The notes: generated from the sequence alone by a model not told the origin. A stretch of 64,000 nucleotides of DNA from Bacillota bacterium (GCA_023421955.1 JAEZSE010000024.1:88905-152904), one strand, 5' to 3'. Counted from the first letter of the stretch, positions 7,237 to 16,107 are shown. Numbers and translations: made by a program.

Positions 7237-8614
7237 CCTAAGGGTCAAGCTCGCCGCGGCGTTTCTTGCTGTAACATTAATGATGCTGTTGATCGTCAGC
7301 CTGATGATCAATATCCTGCTTGAAAACAGGTTCAAGGAGTATGTGGTTGGTCAGCAAGACAAATTGATCAGTGATACTGCGAAATTGATTGCAAGCAGAT
7401 ACAGTGACTGGGGCGGCAAATGGGATTTAAATGGCATCGAAACGATTGGCGTCAACACGCTAGGGGAGGGGCTGATCGTCACAGTTTATGATCATAATGG
7501 CGCTACCATTTGGGATGCCAGGGTGCACAACGGCGGAATGTGTACGGACATTATTGAGCACATGGCCCGGAACATGGAAGGTTATGCGCCCGCTTTCAAG
7601 GGCGGTTATACGGAGAAGGAATACCCATTGGTTTCCAACAATCAGGTGGTTGGTAATGTCAAATTCGGTTATTATGGGCCGTATTTTTACAATGATAACG
7701 AAATCCAGTTTCTTGGCACGATCAACCAGCTTCTGCTTTGGTCAGCCCTTCTGGCTGCCGCCGTTTCCATGGCATTTGGTGTCTACATGGCGCAGCGCCT
7801 GACAAAACCCATCAACCGCGTGATTGGCACAGCGCGGCAGATTGCCAAAGGTGATTATGACGACAGGGTGGAGGAGCCATCTGGCACAAAGGAAATAATT
7901 GAGCTTACGGCCACGATCAATAGCCTTGCAGAAACATTGGACCGGCAGGAACAGCTGCGAAAACGGTTGACTGCAGACGTTGCCCACGAGTTGAGGACAC
8001 CTCTGGCCACAATCCAAAGCCATCTGGAAGCTATGATTGACGGCATTTGGAAGCCAGATCAAGCCCGGCTGACCAGCTGCCATGAGGAAACGCTGCGGAT
8101 CTCCAAGCTGGTAGGCGATCTGGAGAAACTGACCCGGTATGAAGGGGAGAACCTGGTTCTGGATAAAAAACATTTTGACCTGTCGAACCTGTTGAAGCGG
8201 ATTGCCATGAACTTTGAAGGCCAGTTTAGGAAAAAAGGACTGACGCTTGAGTTCTCACCGCGGGAACTGTGGATCGATGCCGATGAAGACAAAATCAGCC
8301 AGGTATTCATCAACCTTTTGTCCAATGCGCTCAAATACACTGCTGCCGGAGGGACTGTCAGCATTGATATGAGCGGCACCGGGGAAGCATCTGTTACCAT
8401 CCGGGATACAGGACTTGGCATTTCGGAGGAAGATTTGCCCTATATCTTCGAGCGCTTTTATCGCACAGATAAGTCTCGAAGCAGACTGACAGGGGGGTCT
8501 GGGATCGGGCTTACCATCGCCAAATCAATCGTTGACGCCCATCATGGCAGTATTTCTGTGGAAAGCAAGCCAAATGAGGGGAGTACATTCACAGTATCAC
8601 TGCCATTGGCATAA
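7223..8614 (+). CDS. Membrane sensor histidine kinase with HAMP domain
   Basis: A 463-residue kinase. TM1 is near the N terminus (about residues 8-30), followed by an extracytoplasmic sensor domain of about 130 residues, TM2, a HAMP linker (RLTKPINRVIGTARQIAKGD), a dimerisation domain with phospho-acceptor H255 in VAHELRTP, and an ATPase domain with the N box (NLLSNALKY), G1 (DTGLGIS) and G2 (GGSGIGLTIA). The sensor domain contains HNGGMCTDIIEHMARNM (about residues 102-119), a local cluster of His, Met and Cys that could bind Cu or another soft metal; this is inference. ATG 7223 follows GGTGGTGA and overlaps the regulator gene; ATG 7226 is equally possible. Confidence 0.92.
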   Translation: MMKLSLRVKLAAAFLAVTLMMLLIVSLMINILLENRFKEYVVGQQDKLISDTAKLIASRYSDWGGKWDLNGIETIGVNTLGEGLIVTVYDHNGATIWDARVHNGGMCTDIIEHMARNMEGYAPAFKGGYTEKEYPLVSNNQVVGNVKFGYYGPYFYNDNEIQFLGTINQLLLWSALLAAAVSMAFGVYMAQRLTKPINRVIGTARQIAKGDYDDRVEEPSGTKEIIELTATINSLAETLDRQEQLRKRLTADVAHELRTPLATIQSHLEAMIDGIWKPDQARLTSCHEETLRISKLVGDLEKLTRYEGENLVLDKKHFDLSNLLKRIAMNFEGQFRKKGLTLEFSPRELWIDADEDKISQVFINLLSNALKYTAAGGTVSIDMSGTGEASVTIRDTGLGISEEDLPYIFERFYRTDKSRSRLTGGSGIGLTIAKSIVDAHHGSISVESKPNEGSTFTVSLPLA

Positions 8615-8713
8615 TAATCGCGAGGATCATTTTGTGGTATCTTGAAAATCTTCATATGTTCTACACAAGTGTTCCGTATACTTCGTGCCAAAGAGATCAG
8701 GAGGTCATTGGCT

Positions 8714-9220
8714 TTGTATAGGAAGACTACATATCGCACTATTGCTACTATGTTCGTTTGCTTGTTTTTAACCGCGACGCTTGTTGCCTGTACCAATGCA
8801 GCCACAGACAAATCCTCGACAGTTGCTCCTTCTTCTGTTGCTTCCAAAGACGGCGGGGACATCGTGATCAAAAAGGATGAGATCACAGATCAAGCAACGT
8901 TCATCCCTTATGAATCCGGGAAGGTCAAAATGGAGATCATCGCCGTGAGGGCGCCGGATGACACGATCCGGACTGCACTCAATACGTGCCAGGTTTGCTT
9001 TGATTCCGGGAGAGGGTACTATAAACAGGTCGGCGACCGGCTTGTCTGTCAGAATTGCGGCAACCAATTCAAGATCAGTCAGGTTGAAAAGCAGAAGAAC
9101 GGCTGCAATCCAGTACCAATCTTGTCGGAAGATAAGAAAGATGACGGTACCACGATCACCATTTCTGCAGATTTCTTGGCAAAAAACAAGGAACTGTTTG
9201 CAAACTGGAAGACCAATTAG
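8714..9220 (+). CDS. DUF2318-type Cys-rich lipoprotein
   Basis: A small exported protein (168 residues from the TTG at 8714) with a lipoprotein signal ending in the lipobox LVAC. The mature part has the DUF2318 pattern: CQVC, then GYY, then CQNCG, then NGCNPVPI. DUF2318 domains occur in FtrD-type proteins linked to iron or copper uptake and are thought to bind a metal or Fe-S centre through the paired CxxC motifs. An in-frame ATG at 8642 exists, but AGGAGG at 8699-8704 lies 9 bp before the TTG at 8714 and the signal peptide fits that start. It follows the kinase by 99 bp and ends the metal island. Confidence 0.75.
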   Translation: MYRKTTYRTIATMFVCLFLTATLVACTNAATDKSSTVAPSSVASKDGGDIVIKKDEITDQATFIPYESGKVKMEIIAVRAPDDTIRTALNTCQVCFDSGRGYYKQVGDRLVCQNCGNQFKISQVEKQKNGCNPVPILSEDKKDDGTTITISADFLAKNKELFANWKTN

Positions 9221-9236
9221 TTCCAAAGGGAAAAAG

Positions 9237-9262
9237 AAGGCTGCTCCATCCGGAGTAGCCTT
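9237..9262 (+). terminator. Hairpin after the DUF2318 gene
   Basis: AAGGCTGCTCC (9237-9247) pairs with GGAGTAGCCTT (9252-9262) around an ATCC loop, with one G-T mismatch. It lies 17 bp after the stop codon; the following sequence is only weakly T-rich. Confidence 0.55.
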
Positions 9263-9364
9263 CGCTTTACGGAGCTCATCAAAAGAGATATTCTTGTGGT
9301 CAGTGCCGGTTGTGAAGTAGCGGGGTTATGTTGGTATGCCAAGCCCTGAGAACATAAACGTTAA

Positions 9365-9392
9365 GGAAGCCTTTCAATGCTGAAAGGCTTCC
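9365..9392. terminator. Bidirectional terminator hairpin between convergent units
   Basis: A perfect 12-bp stem GGAAGCCTTTCA / TGAAAGGCTTCC with an ATGC loop, sited between the DUF2318 gene (+) and tdk (-), whose 3' ends face each other. A close relative of this hairpin occurs at 61605-61632, also between convergent genes. Confidence 0.7.
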
Positions 9393-9460
9393 GCTTTATC
9401 GCTGATACTTCATTGTCGATTAGCTTGGTTTTGATTTGGTTGTGTGATTGTCTTGCCGCA

Positions 9461-10159
9461 TCAACTGATGGCTGATATCTCAGGATCATTGCTACTAAAT
9501 TCGGTCGAAGCTTCAGCCTTTGCACTCGTTTCCAGCATGATCAGGCCATCTTTCAGCTGAAGGTATACCGGTAAGCAAACCGGCAGATACCGGATATCAT
9601 CATTGTTTTCGATGGCCACCTGCTCCCCGGCAAACATTGGCTTACCATTGACAATGCGCAGGTGTATCGTAGCCTTTCTTGGCTTTTTGCTCAACCGGCA
9701 AATCGCCCTGGTTGTGACTTCCTCGATGTCTTGCGCTAGTGCAAATAGATGAGAACTTCCTTCAAACGGATTGCCGAAGGCATCCACTTTGAGGCCAAAG
9801 CAGATCACAGGGATATCCAGGTAGGTGACGATCCGGCATAAGTCCCACACGTTGTCGCGGCTCATGAATTGCGCTTCATCAATCAAGATAATGGAGACAG
9901 CCTTCTTTTTCGTTTCCGCTTCCGCTGCAGAATAGAGCCACCCCGGCCCGCCATTGATGTCGATGAGGAAATCACACCGCCGCTTGATCTGGCCGTTCTC
10001 CAGACGGCTGATGACATACCAGCCCTCTTTGGTGTCATTATTCGGTTTGATGACCAGAACGCGTTTGTTGTTATTCTTCTCGTAATCGTAGGCGATCTGC
10101 AGCAACTGCGTTGATTTTCCGGCGTTCATGACCGCATAACGGAAATAGAGTTTTGCCAT
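9461..10159 (-). CDS. tdk: Thymidine kinase (type II)
   Basis: A 232-residue cytoplasmic kinase converting thymidine or deoxyuridine to the monophosphate with ATP. It shows the P-loop YAVMNAGKSTQLL, the Walker-B-like IILIDEAQFM, and the C-terminal GEQVAIENN seen in type II thymidine kinases. The usual structural zinc site appears half lost: ICRLS has one of the first Cys pair and VCLPVY one of the second pair. The ATG at 10159 begins exactly at the family N terminus and lies one base after the deoC stop, so an in-frame upstream extension into deoC is rejected. Coupled expression with deoC fits deoxynucleoside salvage and breakdown. Confidence 0.9.
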   Translation of the reverse strand: MAKLYFRYAVMNAGKSTQLLQIAYDYEKNNNKRVLVIKPNNDTKEGWYVISRLENGQIKRRCDFLIDINGGPGWLYSAAEAETKKKAVSIILIDEAQFMSRDNVWDLCRIVTYLDIPVICFGLKVDAFGNPFEGSSHLFALAQDIEEVTTRAICRLSKKPRKATIHLRIVNGKPMFAGEQVAIENNDDIRYLPVCLPVYLQLKDGLIMLETSAKAEASTEFSSNDPEISAIS

Positions 10160-10160
10160 C

Positions 10161-10892
10161 TCAGTATCCTTCACCCAACTGGGCTGAGCCCGCGTCGATT
10201 TCGGCAAGTCTTCCGTCCGCCTCGCGGAGCATTGCCTCCTCCATGATGGCAACGGTGGCAGAAGCCCCGCACCGAACACAACCCACGGCGCGGCATGCAA
10301 GCACATGATCCAGCGTGCGCACACCACCTGCGGCCTTCAGCTGCACCATCCCGGAGCAGGAAGCCCGCATGAGCTTCAAGTCCCCGATAGTCGCCCCGGA
10401 AGAAGCGAAACCTGTTGATGTCTTGATGAAGTCCGCTCCTGCTTTTTCACTCAGAATACAAGCTTGCACTTTTTGTTCATCGGTGAGATAAGCATTTTCG
10501 AAGATGACCTTTACGATTGCCCCACGTTTGTGCGCCGCTTCCACGACAGCCTTGATGTCCGCCCCCACATAGTCATATTGGCCTGAAATCAGCCTGCCGA
10601 TGTTGAGAACCATATCCAGCTCTGTTGCGCCGCAATCCATCGCCTGCTCCGACTCAAACACCTTTACCGCGGTGGCGTTGGAGCCGTGGGGAAAGCCGAT
10701 CACCGTGCAAAGCTTAACTGTTGAGCCGGCGAGGATCTCTGCGGCAACCGGCAGGTCTGCCGGCCTCACACAGACCGAAGCGGTTTCATATTTGCGGGCA
10801 ATTTCGCAGCCCTGGCGGACTGCTTTGAGGTCTAGCTCTGGCTTGAGAATGGCATGGTCAATCATCTTTGCGATAGTCTTGGATGTAATCAT
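10161..10892 (-). CDS. deoC: Deoxyribose-phosphate aldolase
   Basis: A 243-residue class I aldolase that splits 2-deoxyribose 5-phosphate into glyceraldehyde 3-phosphate and acetaldehyde. Diagnostic segments are VIGFPHGSNAT, the KVIFENAYL strand and the Schiff-base lysine in DFIKTSTGFA, followed by GMVQLKAAGGVRT. The start (ATG at 10892, reverse strand) is supported by GGAGGA 8 bp upstream. It is immediately followed by tdk with a one-base gap and is divergent from the nucleoside importer, so the block imports, salvages and degrades deoxynucleosides. A possible reverse-strand promoter (TGGAAA, 17 bp, TATACT) lies about 60-90 bp upstream. Confidence 0.95.
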   Translation of the reverse strand: MITSKTIAKMIDHAILKPELDLKAVRQGCEIARKYETASVCVRPADLPVAAEILAGSTVKLCTVIGFPHGSNATAVKVFESEQAMDCGATELDMVLNIGRLISGQYDYVGADIKAVVEAAHKRGAIVKVIFENAYLTDEQKVQACILSEKAGADFIKTSTGFASSGATIGDLKLMRASCSGMVQLKAAGGVRTLDHVLACRAVGCVRCGASATVAIMEEAMLREADGRLAEIDAGSAQLGEGY

Positions 10893-11070
10893 GGAGCAAA
10901 TCCTCCTTTTTATAGCCAGCTGCCCAATGATGCGCGCTGAACTATTCATCAGTATACTATTCTCCACGGCATTTTTCCACGGTTTTGTCATATTGATCCA
11001 ATATGTTGTATGTTTGGTTTTGCTCAGGCACTATATGGGTGTATGCATTGAATGAATATTTGTCTCTAGC

Positions 11071-11102
11071 TTATTGCAAACTACTGGCAATAAATATATA
11101 AT
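11071..11102 (+). promoter_or_regulatory. Promoter and overlapping operator-like repeat of the nucleoside importer
   Basis: TTGCAA (11074-11079), a 17-bp spacer and a perfect TATAAT (11097-11102) form a strong promoter 44 bp before the BMP gene. TTATTGC (11071-11077) and GCAATAA (11087-11093) are a 7-bp inverted repeat covering the -35 box, a good position for a repressor. No nucleoside-responsive regulator is encoded nearby. Confidence 0.6.
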
Positions 11103-11146
11103 CATCATGTATTTGGCGTGCAAAACGCCACAAGAGGAGGAGACCC

Positions 11147-12244
11147 ATGAGAAAGCTCGCGGCAGTAATTGCCATCATGCTCATGGCGACCGCGTTCATC
11201 GCGGGGTGCCAGGCTGGCGGAGGCCTGAAGTATGGCATGGTCACCGATGCAGGCACAATCGACGACAAGTCCTTCAACCAGGGCGTGTGGGAAGGCCTGG
11301 ATCAGGCAGGCAAAGAGTTCAAATTTGAGCCCAAATATCTGAACCCGGGCGCCACGCAGCCCACCAAAGCGGACTATATCAAGCAGATGACCAACCTGTA
11401 TGACACCGGTTACAAGTTCATGGTGTTGCCGGGTTTCAAATTTGCAGCTGCTGTGTATGATCTGCAGGAGAAATACAAGGATGACAAGAACGCCAAGTTC
11501 GTTTGCATTGACTATACACCTGCAAATGACAAAGGTGAAGACCCGAAGGTAGGCCCGAACACCGTGGTCGTCACCTTTGCGGAGCACCAGTCCGGCTTCC
11601 TCGCTGGCGTTGCCACAGCGATGCAGCTCAAGGAAGGGGAGATCGGCTTCATCGGTGGAATGAGGATCCCCGCTGTGCAGAAATTCAACTGGGGCTTCCA
11701 GCAGGGCGTCAAGTATGCCGCAGACAATCTCGGCACGAAGTGCTTCATGAAGCCTGAGCATGTTGTCTATGAAGGCACGTTCAACAACGTGGCCGGTGGG
11801 CAGCAACTGGCCGCCTCAATGTTCGACGCTGGCTGCAAGGCCATCTTCTGCGCCGCCGGCGGTGTGGGCGTGGGCGCCATCAATGAGGCAATGACACGCG
11901 CCAAGGCGGGTCAGGAAGTCTGGATCGTCGGCGTGGATGGCGACCAGTATAAAGATGGCCTGTGGGATGATGCGAAGACGAAGTCCGTTATCATCACGTC
12001 CGCAATGAAGGGTGTCAAGGCCGCCACCTATGCGATGGTGAAGGCCAACGTCGATGGCAAGTTCCCCGGCGGCCAGTCCATCGTGATGGATGCTGCCAAC
12101 GACGGCATCGGCATCCCCGCCACAAACCCGAATCTCAGCAAGGAAGTCACCGATAAGGTTGCGCAGATCTTTGCAGACCTCAAGGCCGGCAAGATCGCGG
12201 TCGCAGACAAGGCTGACGGCCTCATTGAGCCCGAAGGGAAATAA
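11147..12244 (+). CDS. BMP/PnrA-family nucleoside-binding lipoprotein
   Basis: A 365-residue lipoprotein with signal peptide and lipobox IAGC. The mature part begins YGMVTDAGTIDDKSFNQGVW, which matches the BMP/PnrA (Med) family of purine- and pyrimidine-nucleoside receptors (conserved D-D-x-S-F-N). It should sit on the outer membrane face and deliver nucleosides to the permeases encoded downstream. The start follows AGGAGGAG. A strong hairpin terminator directly after the gene probably keeps its expression above that of the ATPase and permease genes, a common arrangement for binding proteins. The adjacent deoC-tdk pair supports nucleosides as the cargo. Confidence 0.92.
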   Translation: MRKLAAVIAIMLMATAFIAGCQAGGGLKYGMVTDAGTIDDKSFNQGVWEGLDQAGKEFKFEPKYLNPGATQPTKADYIKQMTNLYDTGYKFMVLPGFKFAAAVYDLQEKYKDDKNAKFVCIDYTPANDKGEDPKVGPNTVVVTFAEHQSGFLAGVATAMQLKEGEIGFIGGMRIPAVQKFNWGFQQGVKYAADNLGTKCFMKPEHVVYEGTFNNVAGGQQLAASMFDAGCKAIFCAAGGVGVGAINEAMTRAKAGQEVWIVGVDGDQYKDGLWDDAKTKSVIITSAMKGVKAATYAMVKANVDGKFPGGQSIVMDAANDGIGIPATNPNLSKEVTDKVAQIFADLKAGKIAVADKADGLIEPEGK

Positions 12245-12255
12245 CCGAAGTGCTA

Positions 12256-12287
12256 AAGAGGCTTCCCGCTTCCACGGGAAGCCTCTT
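12256..12287 (+). terminator. Terminator after the BMP lipoprotein gene
   Basis: AAGAGGCTTCCCG (12256-12268) and CGGGAAGCCTCTT (12275-12287) form a perfect 13-bp stem with a 6-nt loop, followed by ATTATTT. It lies between the receptor gene and the ATPase gene; partial read-through would set the receptor:transporter ratio. TATAAT at 12343-12348 with a weak TTCCGA -35 could give the downstream genes a promoter of their own. Confidence 0.75.
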
Positions 12288-12384
12288 ATTATTTGGGCAA
12301 TTCTCTAGTGCTTGTGATATTCCGATTATAATTTATCAATGATATAATCTTATCTGTTATAACAGAGTCAAGGGGGGCGGGCCG

Positions 12385-13908
12385 ATGGAGCATGTCGTGG
12401 AAATGCGCCACATCCGCAAGGAATTCCCCGGCGTTGTTGCCAATGATGATATCACATTGGAGCTGCGCCAGGGTGAGATCCATGCGCTGCTAGGTGAGAA
12501 CGGCGCGGGGAAATCCACGCTAATGGGCATTCTTTTCGGAATGTACGATGCCGACGGCGGCCAGGTGGTGGTGCGCGGGCAGGAAGTGAAGATCGCCAAT
12601 CCCAATGTGGCCAACGCGATGGGGATTGGCATGGTTCACCAGCATTTTAAACTTGTGCATAATTTCACCGTTACGGAGAACATCATTCTGGGCCACGAGC
12701 CGATGAAAGGCTTGGTCACAGACATTCGGTCCGCATCCAAGCGAGTAAAGGAAATTTCTGAGAAGTATGGCCTGGAGGTGGACCCGGACGCCCGGATTGA
12801 AGACATCTCAGTGGGGATGCAGCAGCGCGTGGAGATTTTGAAGATGCTCTACCGCGATGCTGAGGTGCTGATCTTCGATGAACCAACTGCAGTTCTGACG
12901 CCTCAGGAAGTGCAGGGCCTGATGGGTATCCTCAGGAATTTGAAAGCCGAAGGGAAGTCCATCATCCTCATCACACACAAATTGAAGGAGATCAAAGCCA
13001 TCGCGGACCGCTGCACGGTGCTGCGCCGCGGCAAACTTGTGGGCACTGTGAATGTGGCGGACACTTCGGAAGCTGAGATGGCGCGCATGATGGTGGGCCG
13101 GGAAATCTTCTTCGTGGTGGACAAAAAGCCCTACCAGCCCGGCAATACGGTTTTGAAGGTGGAGCACCTTTCTGTCATGAGCGTCCGCAAGGTGTTGGGC
13201 CTCAAGGATTTTTCCGTGGATGTGCGCGCCGGTGAAATATTGGCAATAGCAGGCGTGGAAGGCAACGGACAGACAGAACTGGTGGAAGCCATTACAGGCC
13301 TCAAAAAGCCGGAATCCGGAAAGATCTCGCTGTTGGGCCTCGACATCACGAGGGAGCCGATCCGCGGCCGTATCCGCTCCGGCATGGCCCATATCCCGGA
13401 AGACAGGCATAAGCACGGCCTGATTCTTGACTATACCGTGGAAGAAAACATGCTGCTCGAAGTCTACGATCGTGAGCCTTATTCCCGGCGAGGCCTCATC
13501 AACCGTGATGCGATTCACAAGCACGCGCAGGAGATCATGGAAAACTTCGACGTGCGCGCGGGCAGAGGCACAGCCACGTTGGCGCGGTCGATGTCTGGCG
13601 GCAACCAGCAGAAGGCTATCGTGGGCCGAGAAATAGAGCTGAACCCGGAGCTTTTGGTCGCTGTGCAACCAACCCGTGGCCTGGATGTGGGCGCTATTGA
13701 GTATATTCATAAGCGGCTTGTGGAGCAGCGCGATCAAGGGAAGGCAGTGCTGCTTGTATCGCTGGAGTTGGATGAAATCCTCAATATCGCTGATCGTGTG
13801 GCTGTTGTGTGCCGCGGTGAGCTAATCGGCATCGTCAATGTGCCGGATACTGATGAAAACGAAATCGGTCTGATGATGACCGGTGTGGGAAGGGGGAAGG
13901 ACGCTTGA
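12385..13908 (+). CDS. Nucleoside ABC transporter, double ATP-binding protein
   Basis: A 507-residue protein with two ABC domains in tandem. The N-terminal one has Walker A GENGAGKST, signature SVGMQQRVEILK and Walker B VLIFDEPTAVLT. The C-terminal one is the degenerate type (GVEGNGQTE, signature MSGGNQQKAIVGRE) with LLVAVQPTRGLDVG at Walker B. This layout is typical of ribose/nucleoside importers of the CUT2/BMP class (YufO/NupO-like). The start follows AAGGGGGGC. The stop codon overlaps the TTG start of the first permease, so the three transporter genes are translationally coupled. Confidence 0.94.
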   Translation: MEHVVEMRHIRKEFPGVVANDDITLELRQGEIHALLGENGAGKSTLMGILFGMYDADGGQVVVRGQEVKIANPNVANAMGIGMVHQHFKLVHNFTVTENIILGHEPMKGLVTDIRSASKRVKEISEKYGLEVDPDARIEDISVGMQQRVEILKMLYRDAEVLIFDEPTAVLTPQEVQGLMGILRNLKAEGKSIILITHKLKEIKAIADRCTVLRRGKLVGTVNVADTSEAEMARMMVGREIFFVVDKKPYQPGNTVLKVEHLSVMSVRKVLGLKDFSVDVRAGEILAIAGVEGNGQTELVEAITGLKKPESGKISLLGLDITREPIRGRIRSGMAHIPEDRHKHGLILDYTVEENMLLEVYDREPYSRRGLINRDAIHKHAQEIMENFDVRAGRGTATLARSMSGGNQQKAIVGREIELNPELLVAVQPTRGLDVGAIEYIHKRLVEQRDQGKAVLLVSLELDEILNIADRVAVVCRGELIGIVNVPDTDENEIGLMMTGVGRGKDA

Positions 13909-15152
13909 GCGGAGACCAAAAGGCTAACAAAAAGGGCATGCTATCCCACATCGCTTTGTATGCGGTGGGTGTGGCTGCCATCGCTTTGGGATTCTTGATC
14001 TCCGTGTTTTGTGGCATACTTGTCACGATATTGGCGGCGATTGTGTGGTTCTTCCGCAAGCAGATCCTGCAGAACCGTCCGCTCATGGTTTCCCTGGTGG
14101 CTGTGATACTGGGCTTGCTGGCAGGCGCCGTGCTGATGGTTGCGATTGGAAACGATCCGTTTACATCGTTCTACTATCTTTTCAGCGGCGGATTGAAAAC
14201 AATACAGCGCTTTGGAGGCTCCATCGCATCTGCTATACCGCTTGTATTGACTGGCCTTTCGGTGGCGTTTGCGTTCCGCACGGGCTTGTTCAACATCGGC
14301 GGCGCGGGGCAGATGCTGATTGGCGGCCTTGCCGCCACCTGCGTGGCGCTGTGGCTTCCTTTGCCGAAGTTTTTGGTTCTTCCCATCATGTTTGTGGCTG
14401 CCATATTGGGCGGCGGGCTTTGGGCGGCTGTTCCGGGTGTCCTAAAGGCAAAATTCAATGTGCATGAAGTTGTTTCGACGATCATGATGAACTGGGTGGC
14501 CTACTGGGCTGTTTATTACTTCGTGCCTGCTTACTTAAAAAGCAATTTGGAAACGGAGTCCCGCACGATCCCGATGACCGCCTCGTTGCAGGTGCAGTGG
14601 CTCACCGATCTGTTTGGTGGCTCCGATTCGTTTATGAACCTTGGGATCTTTATTGCCCTTGGTGCTATTGTGCTGATTGCATTCATCCTGAACCGCACGG
14701 TGATGGGCTATGAACTAAAGGCAGTGGGCTTCAACCGGCATTCTGCGGAGTATGCCGGGATGCCTGTCAACCGCAACATCATGCTTTCCATGACAATTGC
14801 TGGAGCGCTTGCTGGCTTGGCCGGCTTTGCGCAGTATTGCGGCTATGCCAGCAACATGTCGATTGGTTCGTTGCCCTCGCAGGGGTATGACGGCATTGCC
14901 GTTGCCTTATTGGGCGTTAACGCGCCGTGGGGTGTGGCTGTCGCAGCGATGTTCTTTGGAATCCTTCAAAACGGCAAAGGCTTTATGTCCGCCGCAACCA
15001 GCGTGCCTCCGGATATTGCTGACACAATCATTGCCGTGATCATCTATTTTGCGGCAACAAGCGTGTTGATCGAGCGCGCATGGGATTGGCTGAGTCGCAG
15101 GAAGGCACAGAAAGCGAAAGGGGAGGCACTGGGCAATGTGGGAAATCATTAG
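13905..15152 (+). CDS. Nucleoside ABC transporter permease 1
   Basis: A 415-residue multi-spanning membrane protein of the BPD_transp_2 (CUT2-like) family, related to YufP/NupP. It has a basic cytoplasmic N terminus, paired hydrophobic helices and the typical segments TGLFNIGGAGQMLIGG and NVHEVVSTIMMNWVAYW. It starts with TTG in the sequence TTGA, overlapping the ATPase stop by 4 bp; GGGGGAAGG supplies the ribosome site. Its 3' end overlaps the second permease by 17 bp. Confidence 0.92.
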   Translation: MSGDQKANKKGMLSHIALYAVGVAAIALGFLISVFCGILVTILAAIVWFFRKQILQNRPLMVSLVAVILGLLAGAVLMVAIGNDPFTSFYYLFSGGLKTIQRFGGSIASAIPLVLTGLSVAFAFRTGLFNIGGAGQMLIGGLAATCVALWLPLPKFLVLPIMFVAAILGGGLWAAVPGVLKAKFNVHEVVSTIMMNWVAYWAVYYFVPAYLKSNLETESRTIPMTASLQVQWLTDLFGGSDSFMNLGIFIALGAIVLIAFILNRTVMGYELKAVGFNRHSAEYAGMPVNRNIMLSMTIAGALAGLAGFAQYCGYASNMSIGSLPSQGYDGIAVALLGVNAPWGVAVAAMFFGILQNGKGFMSAATSVPPDIADTIIAVIIYFAATSVLIERAWDWLSRRKAQKAKGEALGNVGNH

Positions 15153-16083
15153 TTCAATATTTCCATACGCCATCGCTTTCACGATTCCGCTGTTGATTAC
15201 TGCGCTTGGCGGACTTTACAGCGAGCGCAGCGGCATTGTAAATATCGGTTTGGAAGGCTTGATGGTCGTTGGGTCTTTTGCCTGCGCAGTAACAATTACA
15301 TTGCTGGCTCCTGTGATGCCAAGCTCTGTTGCGGTGTGGATTGGTTTGGTGGTTGCTGTCGTAGCCGGCATATTGTTTTCACTTCTGCATGCGTTCGCCA
15401 GCATTCATTTGAATGCCAACCAGGTCATCAGCGGCACAGCAATCAACATGATCGCGGGCGCTTTGATGATCTTCCTGGCGCGCAAGATCACCGGCTCCGG
15501 CAACATCGATGTTCCCAGCCTCCCGCGCGGGGATCTCCCGGTCATCAGTTCCATTCCGGTGTTGGGTGACCTGTTGTTCAAGCAGAGTTACGCCACAACC
15601 TGGGTTGTACTGCTTGTGTTGCTGCTTTCCTGGTTTTTGCTTTTCAAGACACCCTTTGGGCTGAGGCTCCGGGCGTGCGGCGAGCACCCGCAGGCAGCGG
15701 AGGCTGCTGGCATCAACGTGAGGAAAATGCGCTACTTCGGCGTGTTGATGTCCGGCGCATGCGCTGGCTTGGGCGGTGCGATCATTTTGGTCACGTATTC
15801 CGGTCAGTTCAGCGGCACTGTGAGCGGGTTGGGTTTCCTTGCCCTGGCAGCATTGATTTTCGGGCAATGGAAACCGCTGGGGATTTTGGGTGCCACACTG
15901 TTCTTCGGCCTGGCGGCCACGATCGCCAATGTGTCACAGGTGATCTCTGTGTTCGCCTCAATCCCGCCGTTCCTGCTTAAAACTTTCCCCTATATTCTCA
16001 CTCTCCTTGCCTTGATCGTATTCTCCAAGAGCACAAGGGCGCCAAAAGCATCCGGAGAAATCTACGACAGAGGGAAAAGGTAA
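15136..16083 (+). CDS. Nucleoside ABC transporter permease 2
   Basis: A 315-residue membrane protein of the same family as its upstream partner, related to YufQ/NupQ. It shows ERSGIVNIGLEGLMVVG, then HLNANQVISGTAINMIAG, and GLRLRACGEHPQAAEAAGIN in the cytoplasmic loop that contacts the ATPase. The ATG lies within the end of permease 1 after AAAGGGGAGG. A strong terminator follows 25 bp after the stop, closing the importer operon. Confidence 0.92.
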   Translation: MWEIISSIFPYAIAFTIPLLITALGGLYSERSGIVNIGLEGLMVVGSFACAVTITLLAPVMPSSVAVWIGLVVAVVAGILFSLLHAFASIHLNANQVISGTAINMIAGALMIFLARKITGSGNIDVPSLPRGDLPVISSIPVLGDLLFKQSYATTWVVLLVLLLSWFLLFKTPFGLRLRACGEHPQAAEAAGINVRKMRYFGVLMSGACAGLGGAIILVTYSGQFSGTVSGLGFLALAALIFGQWKPLGILGATLFFGLAATIANVSQVISVFASIPPFLLKTFPYILTLLALIVFSKSTRAPKASGEIYDRGKR

Positions 16084-16107
16084 CAGCCCGGATATTCTCC
16101 TGCACAC

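Noticed and set aside
12808..13737. Minus-strand frame of about 310 codons opposite the nucleoside ABC ATPase
   Set aside because: Its sequence is His/Arg-rich and low in structure, typical of an antisense shadow; the plus strand has all Walker motifs.
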